Notes: a model not told the origin generated them from the letters alone. A stretch of 64,000 bases of DNA from Microbacterium sp. BR1 (GCF_002812725.1 NZ_NMUN01000003.1:1-64000), one strand, 5' to 3'. Shown: positions 52,279 to 62,352, numbered from the stretch's first letter. A program made the numbers and translations.

Positions 52279-53159
52279 CACACTCGCACCACGTCTTTCC
52301 GGCCGAAGAGACCCTGGGGGCGGACGATCAGCACGACGAAGATCAGGATGAACGGCACCGCGATCTTCAGGTCGTATCCGATGATCGGGACGTAGACGGC
52401 GGCGAGGTTCTCGAGGATGCCGATGGCCCACGCGGCGATCACCACGCCGATGGGACTCGACATCCCGCCCAGGATGACGGCGGCGAGTGCGTATACGAGC
52501 GCCGTGTCCATCATTCCGGGCGTGAGGGTGAGCTGCGGGGCGATCAGTGCGCCCGCCACGGCGCCGAGAACGGCCGCGAGGCCCCATCCGGTCATCAGGA
52601 GCCGACCGACGGGCAGGCCCGAGAACGACGCAGATTGCGGGTTGCTCGCCACGGCGCGCAACGCGAGACCGAGCTTCGTGCGCAGGAAGAGCAGCTGCAG
52701 GAGGAGCATGATCCCGACGATCACGAGCGTCGTGCCGATCGAGCGCACGCTGACGACGGCGCCGAGGATGTTGATGCTGTCGAGGGGGAAGAGCGACGGG
52801 AACTGGAGGTTGTTGTAGCTCCAGATCCAGCCGCAGATTCCCGTGATGAGGGTGAGTAGACCCACCGTCACGACGATCGCGGTGTCGGGCTCGCCGCCCT
52901 CGAAGCGACGCATCAGGAAGCGCTCGATGACCGCCCCGAGCAGGAACGACACGATGACCGAGGCGATGATCGCGACGATCAGCGGCAGCCCGAGCTGCAA
53001 GAAGGCGTAGGCGAAATAGGCCGAGAGCACGGCCATCCCGCCCTGCGCGAAGTTGATGAGCCCCGTGGCCTGGTTCACCAGCACGATCGCGAGCGCGAGC
53101 GCCGCGTAGATCGAGCCGGCCGACAGGCCGTCGATGACGAGTTGGACGAAGGTACCCAT
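52278..53159 (-). CDS. HAAT-type ABC permease (LivH family, cluster C)
   Basis: Inner-membrane permease, 293 aa. DGLSAGSIYAALALAIVLVN, GLINFAQGGMAVLSAY and GGMSSPIGVVIAAWAIGI are family patterns; about eight hydrophobic segments. It starts 3 bp after the LivF-type stop and is coupled to the LivM-type gene. Confidence 0.92.
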   Translation of the reverse strand: MGTFVQLVIDGLSAGSIYAALALAIVLVNQATGLINFAQGGMAVLSAYFAYAFLQLGLPLIVAIIASVIVSFLLGAVIERFLMRRFEGGEPDTAIVVTVGLLTLITGICGWIWSYNNLQFPSLFPLDSINILGAVVSVRSIGTTLVIVGIMLLLQLLFLRTKLGLALRAVASNPQSASFSGLPVGRLLMTGWGLAAVLGAVAGALIAPQLTLTPGMMDTALVYALAAVILGGMSSPIGVVIAAWAIGILENLAAVYVPIIGYDLKIAVPFILIFVVLIVRPQGLFGRKDVVRV

Positions 53160-53162
53160 CGC

Positions 53163-53859
<697 letters not shown>

Positions 53860-53873
<14 letters not shown>

Positions 53874-54642
53874 CCGCGGATTCCTTTCCGATGTACGCCT
53901 CGATCACGCGGGGGTCGGACTGCGCTTCGGCGGCCGTGCCCTCCATGAGCTTGCGTCCGTGGTCGAGGACGACGACGCGGTCGGTGAGCGCCGAGATGAG
54001 GCCCATGTGGTGCTCGACGATGACGATCGTGATGTCTTCTTCGTCGCGCAGCCGCCGGACCGTGGCGATGAACTGCTCCACCTCGCCGTGCGACAGGCCG
54101 GCCGCGGGCTCGTCGAGCAGCAGCAGACGCGGGCGCGAGATCAGGGCGCGGCAGAGCTCGATGCCCTTGTGCAGCCCGTGCGACAGTTCGTCCGCCGGAA
54201 GGTCCGCGGCCCAGCCGAGTCCGTTGCGCTCGAGCAGAGCACGCGCCTCGATGCGCAGGTCGCGCTCGGCGCGGGGCGTCGGGGGCAGACGCAGCGACCA
54301 CGAGATCGGGCCGCGCGGAAGTCGCGAGTGCCCACCGAGCAGGACGTTCTCGAGGACGCTCGAGTGCAGCTGCAGCGCCGGGTGCTGGAACGTCCGTGCC
54401 AGCCCGAGGGCCGCCAGGCTCGACGGCCGGGTACCGAGGATCTCGGTGTCGTCGATCTTGATCGATCCCGAGGTGGGGCGGTAATGACCACTGATGCAGT
54501 TGAACAGCGACGTCTTGCCCGCTCCGTTGGGGCCCACGAGCCCGAAGATCTGGCCGGGCTCGACGGTGAAGCCGACGTCCTCGAGCACGCGGACGCCGCC
54601 GAAGCGCAGGTTCACCTCGTTCAAGGTCAGCTGAGCCGCCAT
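53860..54642 (-). CDS. HAAT-type ABC transporter ATP-binding protein (LivG family, cluster C)
   Basis: Cytoplasmic ATPase, 260 aa, first gene of the cluster. Walker A GPNGAGKTS is at 37-45, the signature ELSHGLHKGIELCRALI, Walker B LLLLDEPAAGLSH, and VIVEHHMGLISAL. LARTFQHPALQLHSSVLENV is the LivG-type Q-loop stretch. It is divergent from the LigM-like gene, and a palindromic site with TTGACA lies in the shared promoter region. Confidence 0.91.
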
Positions 54643-54791
54643 CGCTACCGTCCTCGTCGTCGCACCATTGCACTCAGCGGGTCGGGCCCCGCCTGAGGGA
54701 CGTTACGGACCGACACCCGCATTGTCAACGATTTTGGTGTGAGTCCGACGTGTCGTGTCGTGATTGTGATTCCACTATCGAAACCGGACTA

Positions 54792-54823
54792 TTGACAGAC
54801 CGAATTCCTATGAACGGAATTCG
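54792..54823. promoter_or_regulatory. Promoter-operator of the LigM-like gene: TTGACA with CGAATTCC-N7-GGAATTCG
   Basis: TTGACA at 54792-54797 is a consensus -35. Immediately downstream is the perfect inverted repeat CGAATTCC (54801-54808) and GGAATTCG (54816-54823). The arrangement, 60 bp before the LigM-like start and in the region shared with the transporter, suits repression by the IclR protein encoded after the LigM-like gene. Confidence 0.7.
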
Positions 54824-54882
54824 CGAACACATCTCGTCCGGCTCCTGCCTACCATGAGGCTTCCTCCACAGGAAGGTCGAAG

Positions 54883-56253
54883 ATGACATCCGAATCCCTC
54901 GCCCAGGCGATCGCTCGAGCCGGCGGAGCCGTCGAACTGCTCCGCAACCAGAACTGGCCCGCCTTCACGTTCCCGGTGGCGCCCGAGTTCACCAACTGGC
55001 GTGACGAGCAGCGCGCGTGGAACACCACGGTCGCGCTCATGGACCAGTCGCACCACATGACGCAGCTCTTCCTCGGTGGCGACGACCTGATCCCCCTGCT
55101 CGAATCGATCTCGCCCAACACGTTCGCCACCTTCCGGCCGGGCGTGGCGAAGCAGCTCATCTCGGTCAACCAGGACGGCTACCTGATCGGTGACGGCATC
55201 CTGTTCTACAACTCGACCGAGCGTGAGGGTCTCGTCCTGATCGGGCACCACCTGCTCATCGACTGGGTACGCTTCAACGTCGAGAAGGCCGAGGCCGCGG
55301 GCAAAGACGTCCACCACCGCCTCGAGGGCAACTCGCACATGCGCCAGGGCCCGCCGACCTTCTATCGCTACGAGCTGCAGGGTCCGGCCGCGAACGAGGT
55401 CATGGAGAAGCTGTTCGGCGGTCCCGTGCCCGAGGTCAAGTTCTTCCACATCGGCGACTTCACGATCGCGGGCCGTGCGGTCAAGGGTCTGCGCCACGGC
55501 ATGGCGGGACAGCCCGGGTTCGAGTTCTTCGGGCCGTGGGCCGACAACGAGGTCGTGCTGGACGCGATCCTCGAGGCCGGGGCCGAGTTCGGCATCCGAC
55601 GGGTCGGCGCGAAGGCCTATTCGGCGACGCCGCTCGAGGCGGGCTGGGTGCCGACGCCCTTCCCCGCGATCTTCGACGACGACCTCGCCGAGTACCGCGA
55701 ATGGCTGCCCGCCGACCGGGCCGGATCGATCGCCGGGTCGCTCTTCTCCGACGACATCCACGACTACTACATGACGCCGTACGACCTGGGCCTTGGGCGC
55801 TCGGTCCGCTTCGACCACGACTTCCACGGTCGCGAGGCGCTCGAGCGGCACAGGGAGTCGCAGAAGCGCCACAAGGTCACGCTGCTCTGGAACGCGGAGG
55901 ACGTCGCGGACGTGGTGCGTTCGCAGGTCGAGCCGGGCGTTCCGGCCAAGTTCCTCGACTTCCCGAAGGGTCGCTACGGGCTCTACCAGATGGACGAGGT
56001 GCGCCTCGACGGCAAGCCGGTCGGCATCTCGACCGACGCGGGCTACGTCGCGTTCGACCAGTTGTACATGTCGCTCGCGACCCTCGATGTCGACATCCCC
56101 GACGGCGCTGTTGTCGAGGTGGTGTGGGGCGAGGACCCGATCTCGCGCAAGGTCTCGGTCGACGCCACTCACCGGCAGGTGCGGATTCGCGCAACGGTCG
56201 CGCCCGCGCCGTTCCACGACTGGGCCCGCACGGTCTACCGCGCGAACGACTGA
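54883..56253 (+). CDS. Aminomethyltransferase-family O-demethylase (LigM/DesA-like), copy 1
   Basis: GcvT-fold protein, 456 aa, of the branch containing LigM and DesA, which move aryl methyl groups from vanillate, 3-O-methylgallate or syringate to tetrahydrofolate. Family features: PEFTNWRDEQRAWNTTVALM and DQSHHMTQLFL at the N-terminus, LIGDGILFY, LRHGMAGQPGFEFFGPW and KAYSATPLEAGWVP (Tyr246). At the position of the TYIYP tyrosine of copy 2 it has FTFP (Phe), so its substrate or mechanism may differ. AGGAAGG precedes ATG 54883. It is first in a row with an IclR regulator and a dehydrogenase. Confidence 0.83.
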   Translation: MTSESLAQAIARAGGAVELLRNQNWPAFTFPVAPEFTNWRDEQRAWNTTVALMDQSHHMTQLFLGGDDLIPLLESISPNTFATFRPGVAKQLISVNQDGYLIGDGILFYNSTEREGLVLIGHHLLIDWVRFNVEKAEAAGKDVHHRLEGNSHMRQGPPTFYRYELQGPAANEVMEKLFGGPVPEVKFFHIGDFTIAGRAVKGLRHGMAGQPGFEFFGPWADNEVVLDAILEAGAEFGIRRVGAKAYSATPLEAGWVPTPFPAIFDDDLAEYREWLPADRAGSIAGSLFSDDIHDYYMTPYDLGLGRSVRFDHDFHGREALERHRESQKRHKVTLLWNAEDVADVVRSQVEPGVPAKFLDFPKGRYGLYQMDEVRLDGKPVGISTDAGYVAFDQLYMSLATLDVDIPDGAVVEVVWGEDPISRKVSVDATHRQVRIRATVAPAPFHDWARTVYRAND

Positions 56254-56323
56254 GGCGCGCGTGGGCTAGCATGGCGCCCGTCCTCGACGAAGCTGCGGGG
56301 ACGTCGCGTCGAGGAGGATGCCC

Positions 56324-57205
56324 ATGGCCCGCGGATCCGCAGGTGAGTCCGTGCTGCACAAGCACCTGCGCATCCTGGAGTCGTTCGACGCATGGCATCC
56401 GTTCCTCACGCTCACCGAGATCGCGGAGGCCACGGGACTCGCGCCCTCGAGCGTGCACCGTCTGATCGGCGAGCTCGAGCGCGAGGGGCTGCTGGAGCGG
56501 CAATCCGATCGCACCTACCGTCTGGGCGTGCGGCTCTGGGAGTTCGCGAGCCGCACGCCGGGGGCGGTCGGCCTGCGCGAGATCGCCCGTCCCTGGCTGG
56601 GCGCGGTGCACGAGCGCGTCCGCCAGCACGTTCAGCTCGGTGTGCGCGCGGGCCGCGATGTCCTGTTCATCGAACGGATGTCGGCGCAGGACGCCGTGCT
56701 CAACGCCACGCTCATCGGCGGACGCATCCCGCTGTTCGCGTCGTCGAGTGGACTCGTGCTCGCGGCCTTCGGGGATCCGTCCGTCGTCGAGGACGTGATC
56801 GCCGCGGGCCTCCGCCCCTACACCGAGCACACGCTGGTCGACCCCGCCGCGCTCCGGCGCGAACTGCGGCGCGTGCGGGCCGACGGATTCTCGGTCACCT
56901 CGGGACACATCCACGCCGAGTCCCGCGGCATCGCCGTGCCGGTGACGGGGCCGGACGGTTCGGTGTACGCCGCCTTGAGTGTGGTCGTGCCGAACGACGG
57001 CGCGTCACCTCAACCGCACATCGATCTGCTGCGCCGCGCCGCGGTCGGCGTCTCACACGATCTCGCCCGGGCATACATGCCCGACGAGGACGATGGATCC
57101 CGGGGCATCCGCTCGCTCGTCGGATCCTCGCGCCGATCGATCGAATACCTGGAACGCCTCGCCCATGACCCCCACGATCCGCCCCCGCTGCCCCGGGTAT
57201 CCTGA
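56324..57205 (+). CDS. IclR family transcriptional regulator
   Basis: A 293-aa regulator. The N-terminal winged HTH (about 12-70) has LTLTEIAEATGLAPSSVHRL and RTYRLGVRLWEF. The effector domain contains HVQLGVRAGRDVLFIERMSA and ESRGIAVPVTGPDGSVYAAL. ATG 56324 is preferred to 56318 on spacing from GAGGAGG. It sits between the LigM-like gene and a dehydrogenase and probably controls the palindrome at 54801-54823. IclR proteins of catabolic islands commonly sense aromatic acids. Confidence 0.9.
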   Translation: MARGSAGESVLHKHLRILESFDAWHPFLTLTEIAEATGLAPSSVHRLIGELEREGLLERQSDRTYRLGVRLWEFASRTPGAVGLREIARPWLGAVHERVRQHVQLGVRAGRDVLFIERMSAQDAVLNATLIGGRIPLFASSSGLVLAAFGDPSVVEDVIAAGLRPYTEHTLVDPAALRRELRRVRADGFSVTSGHIHAESRGIAVPVTGPDGSVYAALSVVVPNDGASPQPHIDLLRRAAVGVSHDLARAYMPDEDDGSRGIRSLVGSSRRSIEYLERLAHDPHDPPPLPRVS

Positions 57206-57213
57206 CGGGAGTC

Positions 57214-58014
57214 ATGACCAGAATCGCGATCATCGGCCTGGGTGAAGCCGGCCGTCTCTACGCCGCGGGCCTCTCGCGGGCGGGGGCCGAGGTTCGCGGC
57301 TACGACCCGTACCACGACGCGCGTGCGAGCGTCGACGGCGCTGTGATCGATCAGCGCGACGGGCTCGGTGACGCAGTGACGGGGGCCGACGTCGCGTTGA
57401 GTCTGGTCGGCGCGGCGGCGGCGCTCGACGTCGCGGCGGAGGTGCTGCCGCATCTCGGCGGCGACGCGGTCTTCGCCGATCTGAACACCACCTCACCCGA
57501 CACGAAGCTCGAGATCGCGCGATTGGGCGATGCGGCCGGGGTGCCGATGGCGGACGTCGCCGTTCTCGCGCCCGTGCTCCGGGATGCGCACCGGACCGCG
57601 CTGCTCGCGAGCGGGGGAGGGGCGGACGCGTTCGCCGTCTTCATGTCTCCGTTCGGCGTGCCGATCACGGTCGTGCCCGGCGCGGCGGGCGAGGCCGCCC
57701 GTATGAAGCTGCTGCGGAGCGTGTTCATGAAGGGTCTCGCGGCGCTCGTGATCGAGAGCCTGGGCGCCGCCCGCGCCTCCGGCTCCGAGGAATGGCTGCG
57801 CGATCGCATCGCGCAGGAGCTCGGCGAGGGCGGCGCGGCTCTGGTCGATCGGCTCGTCACGGGCTCGTACGAGCACGCGCCGCGCCGCGCACAAGAGGTG
57901 CGCGCCTCCCTCGCCGAACTCGAGGCATCCGATCAACCCGCCGACATGACGCGAGCGACCCTGGCGTGGTTCGAGCGGATCCTCGCCGAGCGAGGCTCCG
58001 CCCGGCTCGACTGA
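57214..58014 (+). CDS. NAD(P)-dependent oxidoreductase (6PGDH-like, DUF1932 C-terminal domain)
   Basis: A 266-aa beta-hydroxyacid-dehydrogenase-like protein. The Rossmann motif GLGEAG is at 8-13, DLNTTSPDTKLEIA resembles the NTS motif region, and MKLLRSVFMKGLAALVIESL is the substrate-domain helix with the catalytic-type Lys (KLL/MKG). The C-terminal helical part fits DUF1932. It follows the IclR gene by 8 bp. Relatives occur in aromatic-acid and sugar-acid clusters; the reaction here is unassigned. Confidence 0.8.
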   Translation: MTRIAIIGLGEAGRLYAAGLSRAGAEVRGYDPYHDARASVDGAVIDQRDGLGDAVTGADVALSLVGAAAALDVAAEVLPHLGGDAVFADLNTTSPDTKLEIARLGDAAGVPMADVAVLAPVLRDAHRTALLASGGGADAFAVFMSPFGVPITVVPGAAGEAARMKLLRSVFMKGLAALVIESLGAARASGSEEWLRDRIAQELGEGGAALVDRLVTGSYEHAPRRAQEVRASLAELEASDQPADMTRATLAWFERILAERGSARLD

Positions 58015-58015
58015 C

Positions 58016-59290
58016 CTACTCCAGCGCGTCGACGATCGTGAAGCCCGCACCGTTGTATTTCTGAACGACGACCGTGCTCATGGCCGGTCGGTCGTCGGAT
58101 GTCGTGTCGATCACGCCGCCATCGAGCAGGAACGGGGCCGGGTAGTCGCTGATCGACCGCAGCGCTTCCATGAAGCTCTCGCGCGTCGGCTCCTCCATCT
58201 TCGCGAACGCCTGTTCGAGAACCGAGGCGCCGATCCAGCTCCACAAGCACTGCGGGAAGCTCGGGACGCCGGTCTGCGCCGTGTACTCCGCGAGCGCGTC
58301 GAGGAACGGGCCGCTGTTGGGGTCATCGGTGAACAGCGGCGAGCCCGCAGTCATCGACGATGCGGTCGTGTAGATCCCGGGGAAGGCGCCCGCCACGCCG
58401 GAGGGGACGAGGAAGGCCGCGGGGCTCGCCGAGACGGAGGGGAGGAACAGGCTGGGGTGCCAGCCGATCGTGTCGGCCTGCTGCAGCGAGCCGATCACGA
58501 GAGGCGCAAGCGACGACATGGCGTTGAAGAAGACATCAGCGCCGGTCGAGGCGAGGTCGGTGATCTGCGCGTTGACATCGGTCGAGGTGGCTTCGTAGCC
58601 GAGCTCTTTGACGATCTCGACGTTGTCCGCTCCCTCGATCGCGGCCTTGAAACCCTCGACGTAGCCCTGGCCGAAGTCGTCGTTCTGGAAGAGGATGGCG
58701 ACTTTGTGATCACCGGGCGAGCTGGCCAGCAGCTCGCCGAATGCCTCGCCCTCCTGCTGATAGATCGGAAGCAGTCCCAGCTGCCACGGGCTCTCTTCGC
58801 GGTTGCTGAAGAGCGGGTCACCCGTCTGCAGCAGGACCTGCGGGAATTCCGCATCGATCGCGGCCTCGCGCCAGGCCCGGTTCGTGGGCGTTCCCAGGCT
58901 CAGGGCGGCGGCGAACGCGCCGTCCGCCTGCATCTGCTGGAAGTTCGCCAGCGCGCGCTGGGGGTCGTACCCGTCGTCGTACGCCTTGAACTCCACGGTG
59001 CGCGTCTTGCCGTCGCCGAACTCGATGCCGCCCGCGGCGTTCTTCGCCTCGAAGTAGGCCAGGCCGCCGTCGACGGCGCAGTTGCCGACGCCGGCGGCGT
59101 TTCCCGTGAGCGGGGCCGTCGTGCCGATCGTGATCGTTGTATCGGTGATACCGGGGCTCGCCTCGACAGAGCCATCGGATGCTGCGCCCGTTCCCGCACC
59201 CCCTCGGGCGCATCCGGTCACTGTCAGGGCAATGACACCGATCGTGGCGAGCGTCGCGTATGCGCGTCGCGAGGAACCTGAGATCTTCAT
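58016..59290 (-). CDS. Orphan HAAT-type substrate-binding lipoprotein
   Basis: A 424-aa lipoprotein (VTGC lipobox, Cys27), a close paralogue of the cluster C protein: both have ASPGITDT, GDGKTR, DPLF/DPIFSN-EESPWQLG and SWIGASVLEQ-like stretches. No permease or ATPase genes adjoin it, so it probably feeds the cluster C transporter with a second ligand. It converges with the DUF1932 gene (1-bp gap) and is divergent from the LysR gene. It may share the 16-bp LysR box at 59439. Confidence 0.88.
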   Translation of the reverse strand: MKISGSSRRAYATLATIGVIALTVTGCARGGAGTGAASDGSVEASPGITDTTITIGTTAPLTGNAAGVGNCAVDGGLAYFEAKNAAGGIEFGDGKTRTVEFKAYDDGYDPQRALANFQQMQADGAFAAALSLGTPTNRAWREAAIDAEFPQVLLQTGDPLFSNREESPWQLGLLPIYQQEGEAFGELLASSPGDHKVAILFQNDDFGQGYVEGFKAAIEGADNVEIVKELGYEATSTDVNAQITDLASTGADVFFNAMSSLAPLVIGSLQQADTIGWHPSLFLPSVSASPAAFLVPSGVAGAFPGIYTTASSMTAGSPLFTDDPNSGPFLDALAEYTAQTGVPSFPQCLWSWIGASVLEQAFAKMEEPTRESFMEALRSISDYPAPFLLDGGVIDTTSDDRPAMSTVVVQKYNGAGFTIVDALE

Positions 59291-59438
59291 CGAGCTGTGC
59301 CTCTCGTGGTGGTGACGCTCATCCCGTCCTGGTCTTCGCTGACCGCGACGGTTGTCGATGGCGCCTCGACCGCGTCCGTCGTTGCGGAGCGCGGCCGGGA
59401 TGTGGATCCGCGTCCATCCTGTGGGCGTGCGTTTCGCC

Positions 59439-59454
59439 GGTCAAACAGAACAAT
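59439..59454. promoter_or_regulatory. LysR-type box GGTCAAACAGAACAAT, copy 1
   Basis: A 16-bp sequence in the divergent region between the orphan binding protein (59290) and the LysR gene (59498). It recurs exactly, inverted, at 60476-60491. On the other strand it contains a T-N11-A spacing typical of LysR boxes. Confidence 0.8.
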
Positions 59455-59497
59455 GCGAGGAAGATGCACGATTTTGGCGTGCTATACAGTGGGGCGC

Positions 59498-60448
59498 ATG
59501 GTCACCGACGACCCGCAACTCGAGGCACAGCTCACGCGCGGCGAACTGACGTTTCGGCAACTCGCCCACTTCGTCGCGGCCGCAGAGGCGGGCACGATCA
59601 GCGGTGCCGCGAAGCGCCTTCGATTCTCGCCCTCGGCCATCTCGGCGTCCATCACCGAGCTCGAGCGGGCGCTCGGAGCCGAGTTGTGCGTGCGGCGCCG
59701 CGCACAGGGGGTCACACTCACGTCCACCGGAACCCTCGTCCTCGAGAAGGCGCGCAGGCTGCTCGAGGACGTCGCCGAACTGAACTACGCCGTGCAGGGC
59801 GGCGGGACCGAACTCGTCGGACCCCTCGTGGTCGGGTGCTTCGCGACTCTTGCCCCCGCAGTGCTGCCCCGCATCCTCGAGGAATACGAGGCCCGGCACC
59901 CGCGGGTATCCATCGACTTCGTCGTCGGCGCGCAGGACGAGTTGAGTGCTGCGCTGAGATCGGGAGCCATCGACGCCGCCATCATGTACGACATGGGAGG
60001 GCTCGACGCACTCGAGTCCTTCGAGCTGTACGTTGCCCGGGGATACGCCCTCTTCGGCGCCGGCCATCCGTTCGCGGCGAAGCGTGAGGTCACGCTCGAA
60101 GAGTTGGCCAACCTGCCACTCGTGCTGTTCGATCAGACACCGAGCACCCGGTACGCGATGTCGATGTTCGAGGCACGGGGCCTCGTGCCCCGCGTCCGCC
60201 ACCGCACCCACGCGTTCGAGCTCACGCGGTCGATCGTGGCGCGATCCGATTCTGCCTATGCCGTGCTCGTGCAGCGTCCCGCCAACAAGCTGAGCTACGA
60301 AGGACTGGATCTGGTCGAGCGAGAGATCGTACCCGCACCACCGTCGGTCAACGTCGTGTTTGCGTGGGCGCGCGGAGTCGAGTTGTCGTCGCGCGCGCGG
60401 GCACTCGCTGATCTGGTCAGGCGCCAGTATGAGGTTCCCGCTCAATAA
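59498..60448 (+). CDS. LysR family transcriptional regulator
   Basis: A 316-aa regulator. The N-terminal HTH (about 17-75) has LTFRQLAHFVAAAEAGTISG, AAKRLRFSPSAISASITELE and RALGAELCVRR. The substrate-binding domain has VGCFATLAPAVLPRILEEYE. ATG 59498 is chosen over an upstream in-frame ATG (59297) that would read through the promoter. It lies between the orphan binding protein and the second monooxygenase gene, and its two matching boxes flank it, so it probably regulates both and itself. Confidence 0.9.
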   Translation: MVTDDPQLEAQLTRGELTFRQLAHFVAAAEAGTISGAAKRLRFSPSAISASITELERALGAELCVRRRAQGVTLTSTGTLVLEKARRLLEDVAELNYAVQGGGTELVGPLVVGCFATLAPAVLPRILEEYEARHPRVSIDFVVGAQDELSAALRSGAIDAAIMYDMGGLDALESFELYVARGYALFGAGHPFAAKREVTLEELANLPLVLFDQTPSTRYAMSMFEARGLVPRVRHRTHAFELTRSIVARSDSAYAVLVQRPANKLSYEGLDLVEREIVPAPPSVNVVFAWARGVELSSRARALADLVRRQYEVPAQ

Positions 60449-60475
60449 CACGCCTCAGGCGTGCTTTATCGTCAG

Positions 60476-60491
60476 ATTGTTCTGTTTGACC
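60476..60491. promoter_or_regulatory. LysR-type box (inverted copy), upstream of the second monooxygenase
   Basis: ATTGTTCTGTTTGACC, the exact reverse complement of 59439-59454, in the 123-bp gap between the LysR stop and the monooxygenase ATG (60572). Confidence 0.8.
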
Positions 60492-60571
60492 GCATAAGAC
60501 GCGGGTGTTGAGGATGGACGCAACACTCACCCAGTCACCGCAGCATCGACGCTGCGGGAGAGGCGGCACTG

Positions 60572-61795
60572 ATGACCACCACCCTGAACCCCACCGGCGC
60601 GCCGCGCGTCGCCCCTTCCCCCGCTCTCACGGCGGACGACGTCATCTCAGCGGCCGAGGGAATGATCCCTCTGCTCCGCGAGCGAGCGAGCGAGGTCGAT
60701 CGCGACCGACGCATCCCGCAGGACACGTATCGACGACTGGGCGACGTCGGCCTTCTGCACGTGCTCAAGCCCAAGAAGTACGGCGGGCTCGAGCTCAGCG
60801 AACACGAGCACGCGCGCATCGCGATGAATCTGGCGCGCGGTTGCGCGTCGACCGCCTGGGTCTTCTCGATTCTCAGCTCCGACAACATGGCGATCCTCGC
60901 ATTCCCGGAAGAGGTCCAGGACGAGATCTGGGGAGCGGACACCTACGCCACGCTCGCCGGTAACACCAACCTCAACCCGAAAGCCGTCGTGAAGAAGGTC
61001 GACGGCGGCTACCTGTTGACCGGAAAGTGGGGCTTTTGCAGCGGCTCGGACTTCTCCGAGTGGCTGATCTTCAACGCCCCCGTGGGAGAGGACGGCGAGG
61101 GGTACATGTTCCTCGTGCCGCACGACGAGGCCGAGACGATCGACGACTGGCATCCCACCGGCATGCGCGGCACCGGCAGCCGCTCGATGTCCGTGACCGA
61201 GGTGTTCGTTCCGGAGCATCGTGTCCAGCGCACGGCCGACACGGTGCGGAAGCTCAAGGAACGTCGATCGATGCACCCCACGTTCGACACGATGTACGCG
61301 ACCTGGCCCTCGCACGGGCGTTTCCCGTTCGCCTCGTGCGCGGTCGGCGCGGCCTGGGGGGCGGCCGAGTACTTCACCGAGACCGTCGGGTCGTCGACGC
61401 GCGTCGCGAACGCCCTCGGCGGGTCCGTCAGCCTCGCCGAGCAGGAGTTCGTCGCGACGGAGTTCGCCCAGGCGCAGGGCGACATCCAGATGGCGCGGCT
61501 GCTGATCGAGAAGCGCAGCTTCGAGGCATCCGAGCGCGCCCGCATGCGCGAAGAATCCAGCGAGGCGGACACCGCCCGCGAGGCGCGCGACAACGCCCTC
61601 GTCACGCGGACGGCACTGCGGTCCGCACAGCAGATATTCTCGCTCGTGGGTGCCCGCGCGGGCAACGCCGAGCACCCGATCTCGCGCGCCAAGCGCGATA
61701 TCGAGATGATCTCGCATCACGTGACCCTGAACTGGCGCCAGAGCGCGATCCGCTATCTCGCGTCCGTCTCATCGTCGGAGTCGGTCGCGCCGTGA
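60572..61795 (+). CDS. Group D flavin monooxygenase (acyl-CoA-dehydrogenase fold), second copy
   Basis: Oxygenase component, 407 aa, paralogue of 16154. It shows GLLHVLKPKKYGGLELSEHE, ARGCASTAWVFSIL, GGYLLTGKWGFCSGSDFSEW (flavin site), MRGTGSRSMSVTEVFVPEHR and a C-terminal SRAKRDIEMISHHVTLNW. GAGAGG precedes the ATG. Its stop overlaps the GTG of its own flavin reductase (GTGA), so the pair is coupled as a two-component hydroxylase. An activator-type LysR box is just upstream. The aromatic substrate is unknown; the neighbouring LigM-like proteins suggest a lignin-type aromatic. Confidence 0.86.
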   Translation: MTTTLNPTGAPRVAPSPALTADDVISAAEGMIPLLRERASEVDRDRRIPQDTYRRLGDVGLLHVLKPKKYGGLELSEHEHARIAMNLARGCASTAWVFSILSSDNMAILAFPEEVQDEIWGADTYATLAGNTNLNPKAVVKKVDGGYLLTGKWGFCSGSDFSEWLIFNAPVGEDGEGYMFLVPHDEAETIDDWHPTGMRGTGSRSMSVTEVFVPEHRVQRTADTVRKLKERRSMHPTFDTMYATWPSHGRFPFASCAVGAAWGAAEYFTETVGSSTRVANALGGSVSLAEQEFVATEFAQAQGDIQMARLLIEKRSFEASERARMREESSEADTAREARDNALVTRTALRSAQQIFSLVGARAGNAEHPISRAKRDIEMISHHVTLNWRQSAIRYLASVSSSESVAP

Positions 61796-62328
61796 TCAAC
61801 GCGGACGACTTCAAGGCCGCGTTCCGCTCCCACCCGGCGGGTGTGGCGCTGATAACCGCGGACGCGCACGGCGTGCCGATCGCGCTCACCGCTTCGTCGG
61901 TGTCGGCCGTCAGCGCCGATCCGCCGCTGCTGATGTTCTCGGTGTCGGTGCACAGCTCGAGCGCGGTCGTGCTCCGCCTCGCCGACACGGTCGTGGTGCA
62001 CCTGCTGTCGGCCGACAACCTCGACCTGGCGGTGCTCGGCGCGACGAGCGGCATCGATCGGTTCTCCGACACCGAACGGTGGCGGAGACTGGAAACGGGT
62101 GAGCCCGTCTTCGATGACGCGCACACGTGGCTGCGTGCGCGCATCCTGCACCGGATCGACGCGGGTGGATCGACGGTCTTCGTCGGCACCGCGATCGAGT
62201 CCCGGCTCGCGCGAGAGGGCAGCGGTGGCGGCGCGGAGGGGCTCGTCTACCAGAACCGCACGTGGCACCGCTTGAGCGCCGAGTCGGTAGCGGATCCCGC
62301 CGACCTGATCCGAGAGAGCGTGCGGTAG
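61792..62328 (+). CDS. Flavin reductase family protein, second copy
   Basis: A 178-aa FMN/FAD reductase: FKAAFRSHPAGVALITADAH, GVPIALTASSVSAVSADPPL, VVHLLSADNLDLAVLGATSG and YQNRTWHRLS. It starts at GTG 61792, overlapping the oxygenase stop; the long frame upstream of it is out-of-frame oxygenase sequence. It supplies reduced flavin to the 60572 oxygenase. It ends 25 bp before a strong terminator hairpin. Confidence 0.9.
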   Translation: MINADDFKAAFRSHPAGVALITADAHGVPIALTASSVSAVSADPPLLMFSVSVHSSSAVVLRLADTVVVHLLSADNLDLAVLGATSGIDRFSDTERWRRLETGEPVFDDAHTWLRARILHRIDAGGSTVFVGTAIESRLAREGSGGGAEGLVYQNRTWHRLSAESVADPADLIRESVR

Positions 62329-62352
62329 ACGACGGAATCTCGCGTAATCGAA

